Shown: positions 35,234 through 45,227, counted from the stretch's first letter. The stretch is DNA of 64,000 nucleotides from Cytobacillus massiliigabonensis (GCF_900199725.1 NZ_LT904902.1:590659-654658), one strand, 5' to 3'. The notes: generated from the sequence alone by a model not told the origin. Translations and numbers: made by a program.

Positions 35234-35256
35234 TGACTAAATGAGTAATTCGGTCA
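35234..35256. promoter_or_regulatory. YhgD operator ahead of yhgD
   Basis: TGACTAAAT, five bases, ATTCGGTCA: 23-bp inverted repeat, matching the yhgE site in length and half-site. Suggests autoregulation. Confidence 0.7.
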
Positions 35257-35430
35257 TTTTGTACAATATGTAATTTAACATATGTATTTAATAAATGCAA
35301 CAAGAAATATAAAAAAAAGCTATTACGAATACTTAGTAGTCCGGTTGCAAAGTAGAAAAATTGAATACACAAGGTCGATATCAGGCTAAATGGCATACTT
35401 TTAAACTAAAAAACGCAGTGAATTTTGCAT

Positions 35431-35618
35431 AATAGACGGAGAAATTCCGCCTATTTCGTAATTATTAATAAAAAAAGCCTAAATAAGCGGAGAATTTCCG
35501 CCTATTGGCTCGAAAAACTAAAAAATGGAGAATTTTGCAATGAATAATCGGAAAAATTCCGCTTATTTCATCTAAAACGAGCTTCATTTTGCATTTAAGC
35601 GGAAAAACTCCGCTTATT
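35431..35618. repeat. Four regularly spaced 25-nt hairpins (AATAAGCGGA...TCCGCTTATT)
   Basis: Hairpins at 35431-35455, 35482-35506, 35543-35567 and 35594-35618, each a 10-bp stem with a five-base loop; starts are 51, 61 and 51 bp apart. Three are preceded by TTTTGCA. The rest of the gap (35257-35430 and 35619-35905) shows no gene. Confidence 0.85.
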
Positions 35619-35905
35619 TTACCTTTGCTCTATACTCAATTAAGAACGAGACATCTTATTTATTTGAAAGTGAGTTTTAAGCTTATCCGCTCGGGTGCTG
35701 TTCAACCTGATCTCCAACTGATCAGTACGAACCTTCTTGATCCTAGATAATTAATTTCATTGATTAATCAATTCGCTCCGTTTATTGACAATGCTTATAT
35801 TTTATAATGTGACCAATAACTATTGCCTGCTAGTTGAAACATGTGCTACCTACAAAACTATATTCGATAATAAAGCTTAGTAATCCTTATATAACAATAA
35901 AAAAA

Positions 35906-35930
35906 AGCAAGCGGAAAGTTAACGCTTGCT
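35906..35930 (-). terminator. Terminator of the hemE-hemH-hemY operon
   Basis: AGCAAGCG (35906-35913) pairs with CGCTTGCT (35923-35930); eight A before it give the T-run on the minus strand. Confidence 0.85.
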
Positions 35931-35964
35931 GAAACACTTGTTCTTTTTCTACCTCTGAAGCGAA

Positions 35965-37407
35965 CTACTTACATGAATGGATAGCCTTTTGTTTTTTGCT
36001 ATATAGAAAGGATAATACTTGCTGAACAGCCTTTTCACCTTGATCAATACAGTCAGGCATTCCTAGACCATCATAGGAGCTCCCTGCAATATAGACACCT
36101 GGGAGTTCTGCTGTAAGCTCATTGATTACCTTGTCAATGCGCTCCTTATGTCCGACTGTATATTGCGGCATTGAATCCTTCCATCTAGATACTACCGCAA
36201 AGTCGGGAGCCATCGTAATATTCATCGTTTTGTTTAAATCGTTTAAGACGATTTTCACCATTTCATTATCCGAAACATCGACTACTGCCTCATCTCCAGG
36301 TCTGCCAACATAGCATCGCAGCAAAACCTTTCCAGCTGGAGCAGAATGCGGCCACTTCTTATGTGTCCATGTACATGCCGTAATCGTATAATCACTATTG
36401 CGTGATACAACAAATCCTGTTCCTTCAATATCATTTTCAATCGCCTCTTTAGGAAAGGCAAGAGCAACTGTAGCAACAGATGTAGAAGGCATTTCCTTAA
36501 AAACATTGAAAAGGGGATATTGTTTAAACATTGACTGCGTGACATGATGTGGGACTGATAAAACTACACTATCTGCCTTTAACATCTCTCCATCAGCTAA
36601 CTCAAGCGCATATCCGTCCTCTTTTTTGGCAATCCCTTCAACCCGGACTCCCTTTAAGATAGAATGCGGCTCTAATTTCTTTTCAATCGCATCAACAAAT
36701 GACTGCAGTCCCATTTTAAACGTTAAGAACATCCCTTTATCCTTCTTTTCACCTGTCATTTTCGGCTGTGATGGTGTTGATCGTTTCATACCCAAAATCA
36801 AGCTCCGATATTTTTGTTCCACTTGATAAAACTGCGGGAAGGTTGACATTAAGCTTAAATGGTCAATATCACCAGCATAAATTCCCGATAGCAGCGGCTC
36901 GATTAAGTTTTCAACAACCTCATCACCTAATCTTCTCCGGAAAAACCCTCCAAGCGCTTGGTCTTTCTTAGGGTTTGACCGTGGCAGGACAAAATCTGCT
37001 GCAGCACGCAATTTACCAGGAAACGAAAACAATCCTGTTGTAATAAAAGGGGCAATCTGTGTCGGAATCCCCATTATGGACCCGCCAGGCATCGGATGGA
37101 GACGCTCTCTCGCTAATACAAATGATTTGCCTGCTGTATTTCTGATTAGCTCGTTTTCCATGCCAACCTCTTTAGCTAAGCGAGATGCACTTTGCTTTCT
37201 GGCAAGAAATGAATCGGGACCTCTTTCAATAACAAAGCCATCCTTAACAACGGTCTGCATTTTTCCACCTAGACGGTGTGAGGCTTCAACAAGTTTCACA
37301 TCAAGTGACAGTCCCTTTTCACGCGCTTCTTTTTGTAAATAGTAAGCTGTTGTTAAACCTGTAATTCCACCACCGATAATGATAACCTTCTTCTGTTCTT
37401 CCGACAC
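35965..37407 (-). CDS. hemY: Coproporphyrinogen III oxidase, oxygen-dependent (HemY/CgoX)
   Basis: 480 residues, beginning at GTG 37407 (site AAGGCG). FAD-binding N-terminus VIIIGGGITGLTTAYYLQKE with the downstream VEASHRLGGKMQTV. In Gram-positives this enzyme oxidises coproporphyrinogen III to coproporphyrin III in the coproporphyrin-dependent haem route, rather than protoporphyrinogen. Third gene of hemE-hemH-hemY, 26 bp after hemH. The C-terminal GSSYDGLGMPDCIDQGEKAV is the flavoprotein family end motif. Confidence 0.95.
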   Translation of the reverse strand: MSEEQKKVIIIGGGITGLTTAYYLQKEAREKGLSLDVKLVEASHRLGGKMQTVVKDGFVIERGPDSFLARKQSASRLAKEVGMENELIRNTAGKSFVLARERLHPMPGGSIMGIPTQIAPFITTGLFSFPGKLRAAADFVLPRSNPKKDQALGGFFRRRLGDEVVENLIEPLLSGIYAGDIDHLSLMSTFPQFYQVEQKYRSLILGMKRSTPSQPKMTGEKKDKGMFLTFKMGLQSFVDAIEKKLEPHSILKGVRVEGIAKKEDGYALELADGEMLKADSVVLSVPHHVTQSMFKQYPLFNVFKEMPSTSVATVALAFPKEAIENDIEGTGFVVSRNSDYTITACTWTHKKWPHSAPAGKVLLRCYVGRPGDEAVVDVSDNEMVKIVLNDLNKTMNITMAPDFAVVSRWKDSMPQYTVGHKERIDKVINELTAELPGVYIAGSSYDGLGMPDCIDQGEKAVQQVLSFLYSKKQKAIHSCK

Positions 37408-37433
37408 AGTTCTTCGCCTTCTTTACATTAGTT

Positions 37434-38369
37434 TCACTTATCTGCTAATTTGTTTTGAATGATCGTTGCAAGGGCATCAATAAATTCCGGTTGATCATTT
37501 GGCATCTCTGGACGATAATAAGCAGCTCCAATTTCCTCTGTAACGACTTTACATTCATAATCATTATCATATAGCACTTCTAAATGATCTGAGATAAAAC
37601 CAACTGGTGTATAAACAAAAGCTTTATAGCCTTCTTTTTCAAAAAGCTCTCTTGTTAAATCCTGTACATCAGGCCCAAGCCATGGTTCTGGTGTATTCCC
37701 AGCACTTTGCCAGCCTACAGCGTAGTTTTTAACTCCAGCCTGGCTTGCAATCATATCTGCAGTTTCCTTAAGCTGATGCGGATAAGGATCCCCTAATTGT
37801 AAAATCTTTTCTGGCAAGCTATGTGCCGAAACAATGAGAACAGCTTTTTCTCTTTCTTCAGCAGTCATACTTTCAAATGTTGATTTCACACGGTCTGCCC
37901 AATATTTGATGAATTTCGGCTCATTATACCAGCTTTCCACTGAATGAATGACTGGTCCACCAAGCTTTTCTGCTTCTTCCTTCGCCCGGCCATTATACGA
38001 TTTCACACTGAACGTGGAAAAATGAGGTGCAAGAACAAGACTGACTGCCTCTTCAATTCCATCTTCATTCATTTGTTTAACAGCATCCTCAATAAATGGC
38101 TCAATATGCTTTAACCCAAGATACATAACAAATTCATATTCATCTTGTATTTCATTTAGGTAAGATTCAAGACCTTTTGCTTGGTCCATTGTTATTTTTG
38201 CAAGCGGAGAAATACCGCCGATTGCTTCATATCTTCCGCGTAAGTCCTCAAGCATTTCCGGGGTAGGCTTTCTGCCATGTCTAATATGAGTATAATAACG
38301 CTCAATATCCTCTTCTTTATAAGGCGTTCCATACGCCATTACAAGTAAACCCATCTTCTTCCTTGTCAT
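37434..38369 (-). CDS. hemH: Coproporphyrin III ferrochelatase (HemH/CpfC)
   Basis: 311 residues (B. subtilis HemH 310). Ferrochelatase landmarks: [30 protein letters not shown] with the iron-site histidine, and [18 protein letters not shown] with the partner glutamate. Inserts iron into coproporphyrin III. Ribosome binding site GAGGTGAAT. Second in the operon. Confidence 0.95.
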   Translation of the reverse strand: MTRKKMGLLVMAYGTPYKEEDIERYYTHIRHGRKPTPEMLEDLRGRYEAIGGISPLAKITMDQAKGLESYLNEIQDEYEFVMYLGLKHIEPFIEDAVKQMNEDGIEEAVSLVLAPHFSTFSVKSYNGRAKEEAEKLGGPVIHSVESWYNEPKFIKYWADRVKSTFESMTAEEREKAVLIVSAHSLPEKILQLGDPYPHQLKETADMIASQAGVKNYAVGWQSAGNTPEPWLGPDVQDLTRELFEKEGYKAFVYTPVGFISDHLEVLYDNDYECKVVTEEIGAAYYRPEMPNDQPEFIDALATIIQNKLADK

Positions 38370-38459
38370 ACTTATTCACCTCTTGTAAATCTTCAGTTCT
38401 AGTCTTTTATTGTGTCAAAAAAACGCAAGATTTCCAACTAATATGATCGATAAGTCCTA

Positions 38460-39503
38460 TTAGCTTAATTTTGAAGCTGAATACTCATGCACAAATGCAG
38501 TTAAACGTTTCAAAGTTTCAGGATTTACATCTGGGAATACGCCATGTCCAAGATTAAAGATATATCCAGGACGCTCCATTCCTTGATCTAATATTTCTTT
38601 TGCCTTCGCTTCGATCACTTCCCATGGCGCAAGAAGAAGTGCTGGATCAAGATTTCCTTGAACAGCCTTTGTAATTCCTCTTTCCCTTGCTTCTTTGATT
38701 GGCAATCTCCAATCTAGACCAACAACATCAAGCGGCAGGTCATGCCATTCCATTGCAAGATGGCTCGCTCCTACTCCAAACATAATTAGAGGCACATTTT
38801 CTTCTCTTAATGAAGAGAAAATTCTGTTCATCGTTGGTTTAATAAATAGGCGATAATCTTCTACATTCAACGCACCAACCCAAGAATCGAAAATCTGGAT
38901 TGCTTTTGCACCTGCTTTAATTTGGGCTTTTACATATGTAATGGTCATTTCACTTAGCTTATCCATTAAAGCAAACCATGCTTTCGGTTCTGCATGCATA
39001 AATGCTTTTGTTTTATTGTAGTTCTTTGACGGACCGCCCTCGATCATATAGCTCACAAGCGTAAATGGTGCACCTGCAAAACCGATTAACGGGACTTCCA
39101 GCTGTTCTTGTGTAAGAAGCTTAATCGTATCCAATACATATGGCACATCTTCTTCCGGGTTAATTTCACCAAGCTTTTCAACATCGGCAACCGAACGGAT
39201 AGGATTTGAAATAACTGGACCGATACCTGACTTTATTTCAACCTCAACCCCTAGTGCAGGAAGCGGTGACATGATGTCTTTATATAGAATGGCAGCATCA
39301 TTATTATATTGATCAACAGGTAATTTTGTCACATATGCACAAAGCTCAGGCTGATGTGTAATTTCAAATAAAGAATATTTCTCTTTAATTGCTCTGTATT
39401 CCGGCTGTGACCGTCCTGCTTGACGCATATACCATACAGGCACATGTTCGGTCTTTTCCCCTCTAGCTGCACGTAAAAAAGTATCATTTATCATTTTTAC
39501 CAT
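38460..39503 (-). CDS. hemE: Uroporphyrinogen decarboxylase HemE
   Basis: 347 residues. Signature one [17 protein letters not shown] (about residues 21-37) and signature two region [17 protein letters not shown]; Asp and Tyr residues of the active site lie in this frame. Decarboxylates uroporphyrinogen III to coproporphyrinogen III. First gene of the haem operon; the AAAGGTGG site favours the first of two nearby ATGs. hmoB, for haem breakdown, is divergent upstream. Confidence 0.95.
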   Translation of the reverse strand: MVKMINDTFLRAARGEKTEHVPVWYMRQAGRSQPEYRAIKEKYSLFEITHQPELCAYVTKLPVDQYNNDAAILYKDIMSPLPALGVEVEIKSGIGPVISNPIRSVADVEKLGEINPEEDVPYVLDTIKLLTQEQLEVPLIGFAGAPFTLVSYMIEGGPSKNYNKTKAFMHAEPKAWFALMDKLSEMTITYVKAQIKAGAKAIQIFDSWVGALNVEDYRLFIKPTMNRIFSSLREENVPLIMFGVGASHLAMEWHDLPLDVVGLDWRLPIKEARERGITKAVQGNLDPALLLAPWEVIEAKAKEILDQGMERPGYIFNLGHGVFPDVNPETLKRLTAFVHEYSASKLS

Positions 39504-39734
39504 TTAAATTATCCACCTTTCAAAACTGTCTGTTTAACATTTTAATATATAAGTAAGGATATTTGAAATTTTGACACCTAATCATCCATACTAACTGTAT
39601 CGTTTTCAGCTATACTTGTATAGACAACGATGAAAAATGTCGAAATTTTGTCATAAGGTGTTAACCTTTTGGTAATGAATGTTCTTAAGATATTTAACGT
39701 ATAGTTTTAAAAAAATAATAAGGGGATGAATCGT

Positions 39735-40235
39735 ATGTATGTTTACATGACGACCGGCACTTACAATTTTTTATATAAAATAAAAGACAAACATCATGGA
39801 GAATCTATGTTTCTCATGCAAAATATCGAAAATGCGCTATTATTGCATGAATCAAATCAATCATCCATTTTTAAGACGCCCCGTTCCTTTCAAGTGATCG
39901 ACTCAAATGGAATATTTGAAAATAAGGGCATTGTCGTTATGAATACTATTCCCATAACTGAAGAAGAAAGACCTCTATTGGAACACCGTTTTCATCAGTT
40001 AAAAACTCTTTTAAAAAATCAACGTGGATTGTCAGCGATTCGATTTCTTCGTCCGCTTAAAGGAAGTGATTACGTCATCCTTTCACTATGGCAAAATGAA
40101 AAATCATATGCGGATTGGGAGAATTCCACATCCTTTGCAGCATTCAAAAAAGAACTTGAAACTTTCAATAATCCTGCCAACCTATTAATAGGCTCTGCTT
40201 ATGTTACAAAATATTTCATTCCAGAAAACGAGTAG
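39735..40235 (+). CDS. hmoB: Haem-degrading monooxygenase HmoB
   Basis: 166 residues, the length of B. subtilis HmoB (YhgC), from ATG 39735 (MYVYMTTGTYNFLYKIKDKH), which fits AAGGGG; the ATG at 39726 is too close to it. The C-terminal half is an ABM-type ferredoxin-like domain (about 65-160: VVMNTIPITEEERPLLEHRF, RFLRPLKGSDYVILSLWQNE). Members of this group bind haem and open the ring, releasing iron. The N-terminal part (TGTYNFLYKI...MLMQ) is specific to the HmoB branch. Confidence 0.93.
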   Translation: MYVYMTTGTYNFLYKIKDKHHGESMFLMQNIENALLLHESNQSSIFKTPRSFQVIDSNGIFENKGIVVMNTIPITEEERPLLEHRFHQLKTLLKNQRGLSAIRFLRPLKGSDYVILSLWQNEKSYADWENSTSFAAFKKELETFNNPANLLIGSAYVTKYFIPENE

Positions 40236-40262
40236 AAGGATGACTAAATTTAGTCATTCCTT
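40236..40262. terminator. Terminator between hmoB and the helicase gene
   Basis: AAGGATGACTAAA/TTTAGTCATTCCTT, bulged hairpin with T-rich end. Serves both converging genes. Confidence 0.75.
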
Positions 40263-42503
40263 TTATCCATTAATATATGAAGAAAGAAGATTTATAAGCT
40301 GATTGGACTCAGCTCTAGCAGCAATAAATGGAGGAAAAGCTCTTATATTTGCTTCAACCGGAAGACCGAGCCAAATTAATTGATTATCAATAATAATAAA
40401 TGGGAAAGGAAGCGGATCTGAGATTTGAATCGCTTCACTCAAATCACCTACTTGCTCACTAGCAAGCAAGGTCAGCACCACCCTTTTCCCCCTTCTATTT
40501 AATATGTCTATCCATTCATCCGATAAACTGCCACCCGTAGGTATTGAGACAGTGATGGCTTTAGTAGCTCCAGCAATATCTTCCCTCACTCGCTCAAGCT
40601 TTCTCGCATGCATCCACTGCAATCCTTGATGCTGATTTTTTATCCAAGCGCCAACTTTACTTGGACCGAAGGCTTTTCCTTCTGTCCGTTGATGTTCAGC
40701 AAGCTTTCGCCAGATTTTATTTTGATATACATGATTTCGTACAAACCCGAAGTCACATAGGTGTATGAACTTCCCTTTTGTCCTTGTGATTGCTACATTC
40801 AGCAGCCTTTCACTTTCTTTGCCTATTAAAAGCATTCCTGCCCGATCCTGTGGATAACTATCTACTGTATCAAAAATCATCATGTCGCGTTCACTGCCTT
40901 GAAAGCGATGGACAGTTGCAGCAATGATATCAGCATCATGTATCTGATCTCCTAATAATTCATCAAGCAGCTGTTCGAGCAGCATGGCTTGGGCGCGGTA
41001 GGGCGTGACATAACCAATTGACTTCATCCCCCCTAAATAAGCCTCATGAATCAACTGAACAGATAAGAGCAAATGCCACACATTCATTCGTGAATTTGAA
41101 ACTCGATCTTTCATACAAAAGCTCCCAGCACCTGATGTATCTAATAGGATGGAAGCACTTTCTTTAAATGGCATTCTCTTAGAAATTTCCAATCTAGACT
41201 TTAGAACACTTCGATGATTTCCGACAAGCGCATGGTATATAAATCGATTGGTAAAAGAAGAAATATCTGGGTGCATTCTCCTCTGCTCCTTTAGCAGAAA
41301 TAAATGGGGGTGCAGTTTCCCCTCTGTCACCCAGTCAGACACACCAGATTGATGAAAGATATCTTCTCTCAGCCATTCACTTACTAGCGGATGGCGTGCT
41401 GCCGCAATGGGGGGAAGCTGTTTAAAATCCCCGCAAATAATCGCACGCTTAGCAAGTGCTACTGCAAATGCAGCCTGTGGAATATAGGCCATACTTGCCT
41501 CATCCAAGACCACGAGATCAAAGTCCTTTTCGTAAATAGCTGGATCACTAGCTGCCTTGGCTAAAGTTGTGCCAACAATCTTTGCCTCTTTTAAAAACTC
41601 CAGTTCTTTTTGGCGAACTTTCTCAAGCACGGCTGTTAACTTTTTTTCTATTTCAAGAAGACGATTTGAATCTCTTTTACTATAGGACTTAGCTAAGTCC
41701 AGTTTAATGAACCGGCGTTCTTCTAATAATGTTTCTTTGTTTTCAGCCAGGTTTGTATGGTGTTTTTCTATCAGATGACTTGCTGTTAAAAATGGGCGAT
41801 TTTGAATCGCTTCCCCTGCTTGTGATCCATATCTAAGGAGATCTCCTTCACGTAAATGCCCTTTCTTTTCAACAAAAAGAGAAACTTCCGCCATAAGTAC
41901 ATCAACAGCCTGATTACTGTGTGAGAGAACTAGCACCCGCTGCTCCTTTACATATTTATTGGCGATCACTCTCGCAAGTGTGTAAGTCTTTCCTGTTCCT
42001 GGAGGTCCCCAGACAAAAGTGACGGGATTGTACTTCGAGCGAAGAATGAGTTCATGGACGTTGGATTTAATTTTATCAGCCGGGTGTATTGCAGGCATTG
42101 AGGGGTCCATCAGCTTTTTGACTCTTCCTCTTTTCTGCTTGCTTTCCTTCATATCCTCCAAACGTTGAAAAAGCTGATCTAGCAGTTCCCATGGATCATA
42201 CAGCAGATAACTTTCAGATAAAACAGTGCCTAAGTTTTCATTTACTTCAATGATGATGCTTTTTCCTTCGGATGAAAGGATCCGACCATCCGCGAGCTTT
42301 TTACCCCATTCAATTCTAACCATTGAACCGACAGGCACTTTTATGGAAGAAGGAGAATCAAAAAAATAAATATAGGAATTTTTTTTCGAAAGTAAACGCC
42401 CATTTAACATTAGGTATCTTGTACTGCCTTCTTTTTTTAAATGCTGAATCTCAGCCTTTAACGCCTTTTGCCAAGCCTTTATGTAAGTCAATGTTGTAGT
42501 CAT
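40263..42503 (-). CDS. UPF1-like SF1B helicase with C-terminal phospholipase-D-like region
   Basis: 746 residues. Helicase core: Walker A VWGPPGTGKTYTLARVIANK (about 165-184), DEAS box VVLDEASMAYIPQAAFAVAL, QRRMHPDISSFTNRFIY, VHRFQGSERDMMIFD and RLLNVAITRTKGKFIHL; these are motifs I-VI of the DNA2/NAM7 (AAA_11/AAA_12) group. After about residue 620 comes a segment (KAITVSIPTGGSLSDEWIDI ... LIWLGLPVEANIRAFPPFIA) resembling a degenerate PLD-like nuclease fold without the HKD motif. The N-terminal part looks OB-like. Role in DNA or RNA repair inferred from family only. I do not know a B. subtilis counterpart at this place. Confidence 0.82.
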   Translation of the reverse strand: MTTTLTYIKAWQKALKAEIQHLKKEGSTRYLMLNGRLLSKKNSYIYFFDSPSSIKVPVGSMVRIEWGKKLADGRILSSEGKSIIIEVNENLGTVLSESYLLYDPWELLDQLFQRLEDMKESKQKRGRVKKLMDPSMPAIHPADKIKSNVHELILRSKYNPVTFVWGPPGTGKTYTLARVIANKYVKEQRVLVLSHSNQAVDVLMAEVSLFVEKKGHLREGDLLRYGSQAGEAIQNRPFLTASHLIEKHHTNLAENKETLLEERRFIKLDLAKSYSKRDSNRLLEIEKKLTAVLEKVRQKELEFLKEAKIVGTTLAKAASDPAIYEKDFDLVVLDEASMAYIPQAAFAVALAKRAIICGDFKQLPPIAAARHPLVSEWLREDIFHQSGVSDWVTEGKLHPHLFLLKEQRRMHPDISSFTNRFIYHALVGNHRSVLKSRLEISKRMPFKESASILLDTSGAGSFCMKDRVSNSRMNVWHLLLSVQLIHEAYLGGMKSIGYVTPYRAQAMLLEQLLDELLGDQIHDADIIAATVHRFQGSERDMMIFDTVDSYPQDRAGMLLIGKESERLLNVAITRTKGKFIHLCDFGFVRNHVYQNKIWRKLAEHQRTEGKAFGPSKVGAWIKNQHQGLQWMHARKLERVREDIAGATKAITVSIPTGGSLSDEWIDILNRRGKRVVLTLLASEQVGDLSEAIQISDPLPFPFIIIDNQLIWLGLPVEANIRAFPPFIAARAESNQLINLLSSYING

Positions 42504-42614
42504 TACTAACTTCCTTTACGAGTAATATTCATTTTCATAAAATAAATTTTTGAGACATGGTATACTATTATTGTAGTCTTTTTTAGATTTATTAAAAAGA
42601 AAGGAGTTCTATTA

Positions 42615-43112
42615 ATGGAGCACGTGTTATTGCAAATTTTAGGGGAAATACAAGAGCTAAGGAAAGGACAAGCTTCTCTTAATCAAAAGGTAGATAAAAA
42701 CTTCAATGAGTTAAATGGAAAGTATTCTAATTTAGATCAGAAATCTGATGATTTGAATGGTAAATATTCTAATTTAGATCAGAAATCTGATGATCTGATT
42801 GGTAAATATTCTAATTTAGATCAGAAATTTGATGATCTGAATGGTAAATATTCTAATTTAGATCGGAAATTTGATGATCTGAATGGTAAATATTCTAATT
42901 TAGATCAGAAATTTGATAAAAACTTCAATATTTTAAACAACAAAATTGATAAACTCTCCGAACAAATTAGATCACATCATATTGAAAACATTCATGCTGA
43001 TGAACACTTATTAAATGAAATCATATCACTTAAAACAAATGTCACCTTTATTAATCGAAAAATTGCTGATGCCGAACTTGAAATTAATGCTCTAAAGCGT
43101 AGTAAGCAATGA
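42615..43112 (+). CDS. Coiled-coil protein built on 14-residue repeats
   Basis: 165 residues. Five 14-residue units LNGKYSNLDQKSDD (with small changes) occupy residues about 33-102, coded by 42711-42920 as 42-bp tandem repeats; heptads with L and Y/F at core positions make a parallel coiled coil likely. The start (VLLQILGEIQELRKGQASLN) and the end (NEIISLKTNVTFINRKIADA) are also helical. No membrane span or signal. Unrecognised beyond repeat-based similarity to phage-tail-like or structural coiled coils. Ribosome binding site AAAGGAG. Confidence 0.75.
   Translation: MEHVLLQILGEIQELRKGQASLNQKVDKNFNELNGKYSNLDQKSDDLNGKYSNLDQKSDDLIGKYSNLDQKFDDLNGKYSNLDRKFDDLNGKYSNLDQKFDKNFNILNNKIDKLSEQIRSHHIENIHADEHLLNEIISLKTNVTFINRKIADAELEINALKRSKQ
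42711..42920 (+). repeat. Five 42-bp in-frame tandem repeats
   Basis: Each unit reads TTAAATGGAAAGTATTCTAA at its start and encodes 14 residues. Units differ by a few substitutions only. Confidence 0.9.
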
Positions 43113-43126
43113 TTTATTTTCTATTC

Positions 43127-43759
43127 TTATAAGTTTGTTTTATATAGTTCATATAGAGAAATCCAAATGGTTACCCAAATAAAGCCCATCGCAAAACCAG
43201 CCGCAACGTCTGATGGATAATGGACTTGCATCACTACTCTGCTAATCCCCATAAAAAGAATCCATATTCCTGCAAGTACTCCTATTAGCCACCTCAAAGT
43301 TCTTGATTCTAATCCGCTCATGATAATATAAGCAATCATCATATATAGAATCATTCCCATCATTGCATGCCCGCTTGGGAAGCTAAGGCTTTTTACTGCT
43401 ACCAAATGCTCCAAATCAGGACGGGGTCTTCCAGCTGCATTCTTCAGCCATTTATTTAATTCATTGCCAAAAGCAACAGCAAAAACAAAGATAGCCATTG
43501 CCAAGTAATCCCTTTTTTTAATCCATAGCCATAAAATAAAGAGTAAACTAACCATTCCAATACCCAATTTAGAACCTATTCGATCCATTAATGTAAAAAA
43601 AGGATAAGAAAATTCCTTTAATATTCCTGTAACAAAAAATGAAATAAATTGATCAAATCTTAATGGTTCGCCACTTTTTACAGCTGCCCAAAAGTAAATA
43701 GATAAGGATGCCGCTAAAATTATGAATAGAAAAGTAATTTTGGATTTTCTAAATTCCAT
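43127..43759 (-). CDS. PAP2-type membrane phosphatase
   Basis: 210 residues with about six membrane spans. The three PAP2 motifs are complete: KNAAGRPRP (106-114), FPSGHAM (127-133) and SRVVMQVHYPSD (173-184, catalytic histidine 180). Likely removes phosphate from undecaprenyl pyrophosphate or phosphatidylglycerophosphate (BcrC or PgpB-like). Which substrate cannot be told. Converges on the coiled-coil gene with 14 bp between stops. Confidence 0.9.
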   Translation of the reverse strand: MEFRKSKITFLFIILAASLSIYFWAAVKSGEPLRFDQFISFFVTGILKEFSYPFFTLMDRIGSKLGIGMVSLLFILWLWIKKRDYLAMAIFVFAVAFGNELNKWLKNAAGRPRPDLEHLVAVKSLSFPSGHAMMGMILYMMIAYIIMSGLESRTLRWLIGVLAGIWILFMGISRVVMQVHYPSDVAAGFAMGFIWVTIWISLYELYKTNL

Positions 43760-43870
43760 TTTGCTAACTCCTTCTTCTCATATTAATAAACATTTACCAA
43801 TATACCCCACATGCAGCAAGTTAAAAATGTTATAATAATCAAAAAATTGCATTTGAGGGAGAGAAGATGG

Positions 43871-45049
43871 ATGAACACATTATTTGATAAGCTAGACGGG
43901 TATTATGAAGAAATGGTTTCGATTAGAAGACATTTGCATCAGCATCCAGAGCTATCCTTCAAAGAAGAAAAAACAGCTAAGTATATTCAAACATTCTATG
44001 AAAACTTAGGGATTGAAGTAAGAGGTCAAGTAGGAGGAAATGGCGTAGTTGCAAAAGTCTATGGAAGCAAGCCAGGAAAAACAATTGCTTTACGGGCAGA
44101 TTTTGATGCACTGCCGATTCAAGATGAAAAAGATGTACCATATAAGTCTCTCGTACCCGGTGTCATGCATGCATGCGGACATGATGGACATACTGCGACC
44201 TTACTTGTACTGGGAAAAGTGCTCCATGAAATGCGTGAGGAGCTAGAAGGTAATTATGTGCTTATCCATCAGCATGCAGAAGAATATGCACCAGGAGGAG
44301 CCATTTCAATGATTGAAGATGGGTGCTTAGATGGGGTCGATGTGATTTTCGGCACCCACTTGTGGGCATCAGAACCGACTGGTATGATTCAATACCGTGT
44401 TGGACCGGTAATGGCAGCTGCGGATCGCTTTGAAATTACGATTCAAGGAAAAGGCGGCCATGGAGCACAGCCGCATCGGACAAAGGATGCCATTGTAACT
44501 GCCTCACAATTGGTCATCAATCTTCAGCAAATTGTCAGCCGAAAGGTAAATCCAATCGATTCAGCTGTTGTCACTGTCGGTTCCTTTATGGCGGACAATG
44601 CTTTTAATGTAATTGCTGACAGGGCTAAACTGATCGGCACGGTTCGCACATTTAACGAAGAGGTTCGTGCATTTATTGAAGAAGAAATGGAGAGGATCGT
44701 AAAAGGAACTTGCTATACAGCAGACAGTACATATGATTATTTGTATGCAAAAGGCTATCCAGCGGTCGTTAACCATAAGGAAGAAACGGACTACTTAGTA
44801 TCATGTGCACGGCAAATAGATAGTGTAACAAATATCGAGGAGACCGAGCCTCATATGGGCGGAGAGGATTTTGCTTATTATCTTCAACATGTGAAAGGAA
44901 CCTTTTTCTTTACGGGTGCAAAGCCAGTTTATACAGATGAAAATTACCCACATCATCACCCTAAATTTGATATTGATGAAAAAGCGATGCTAATCGCAGC
45001 TAAAACACTCGGAACAGCTGCACTTAAATATCATTCAAAGGATAATTGA
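43871..45049 (+). CDS. yhaA: M20 family amidohydrolase YhaA
   Basis: 392 residues from ATG 43871 (MNTLFDKLDGYYEEMVSIRR), with GAGGGAGAG upstream; a longer start at 43811 would add 20 residues without a site. Metal ligands in ACGHDGHTATLL, HQHAEE, FGTHLW and near the end GGEDFAYYLQ and HHHPKFD. Members of this group (HipO, YkuR-like) deacylate N-acyl amino acids. Same family and neighbourhood as B. subtilis YhaA. Converges on ecsC. Confidence 0.9.
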   Translation: MNTLFDKLDGYYEEMVSIRRHLHQHPELSFKEEKTAKYIQTFYENLGIEVRGQVGGNGVVAKVYGSKPGKTIALRADFDALPIQDEKDVPYKSLVPGVMHACGHDGHTATLLVLGKVLHEMREELEGNYVLIHQHAEEYAPGGAISMIEDGCLDGVDVIFGTHLWASEPTGMIQYRVGPVMAAADRFEITIQGKGGHGAQPHRTKDAIVTASQLVINLQQIVSRKVNPIDSAVVTVGSFMADNAFNVIADRAKLIGTVRTFNEEVRAFIEEEMERIVKGTCYTADSTYDYLYAKGYPAVVNHKEETDYLVSCARQIDSVTNIEETEPHMGGEDFAYYLQHVKGTFFFTGAKPVYTDENYPHHHPKFDIDEKAMLIAAKTLGTAALKYHSKDN

Positions 45050-45102
45050 TTATTAACCATACAATCAATCTTGAACATCTACTCATAACCAAGTATGTAA
45101 AT

Positions 45103-45174
45103 GTCGGTCTGCCTCATTTCACTGCGCTGGTTATTACTTCGTACATAAAGGCTTATTCAATTAACCAGACCGAC
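45103..45174. repeat. 72-bp hairpin repeat, copy 3
   Basis: GTCGGTCTG (45103-45111) to CAGACCGAC (45166-45174), with the shared ATTACTTCGTACATAAAGGC core. Located between converging yhaA and ecsC. Upstream CATCTACTCA also matches copy 1. Confidence 0.85.
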
Positions 45175-45189
45175 AATTTTTTCACACAG

Positions 45190-45227
45190 AAACAGCCCTA
45201 AATCTTATTCAGATTTTGGGGCTGTTT
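45190..45227 (+). terminator. Terminator between yhaA and ecsC
   Basis: AAACAGCCCTAAATC pairs with GATTTTGGGGCTGTTT, then T. The right arm lies in the last codons of ecsC, so it more clearly serves yhaA. Confidence 0.7.
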
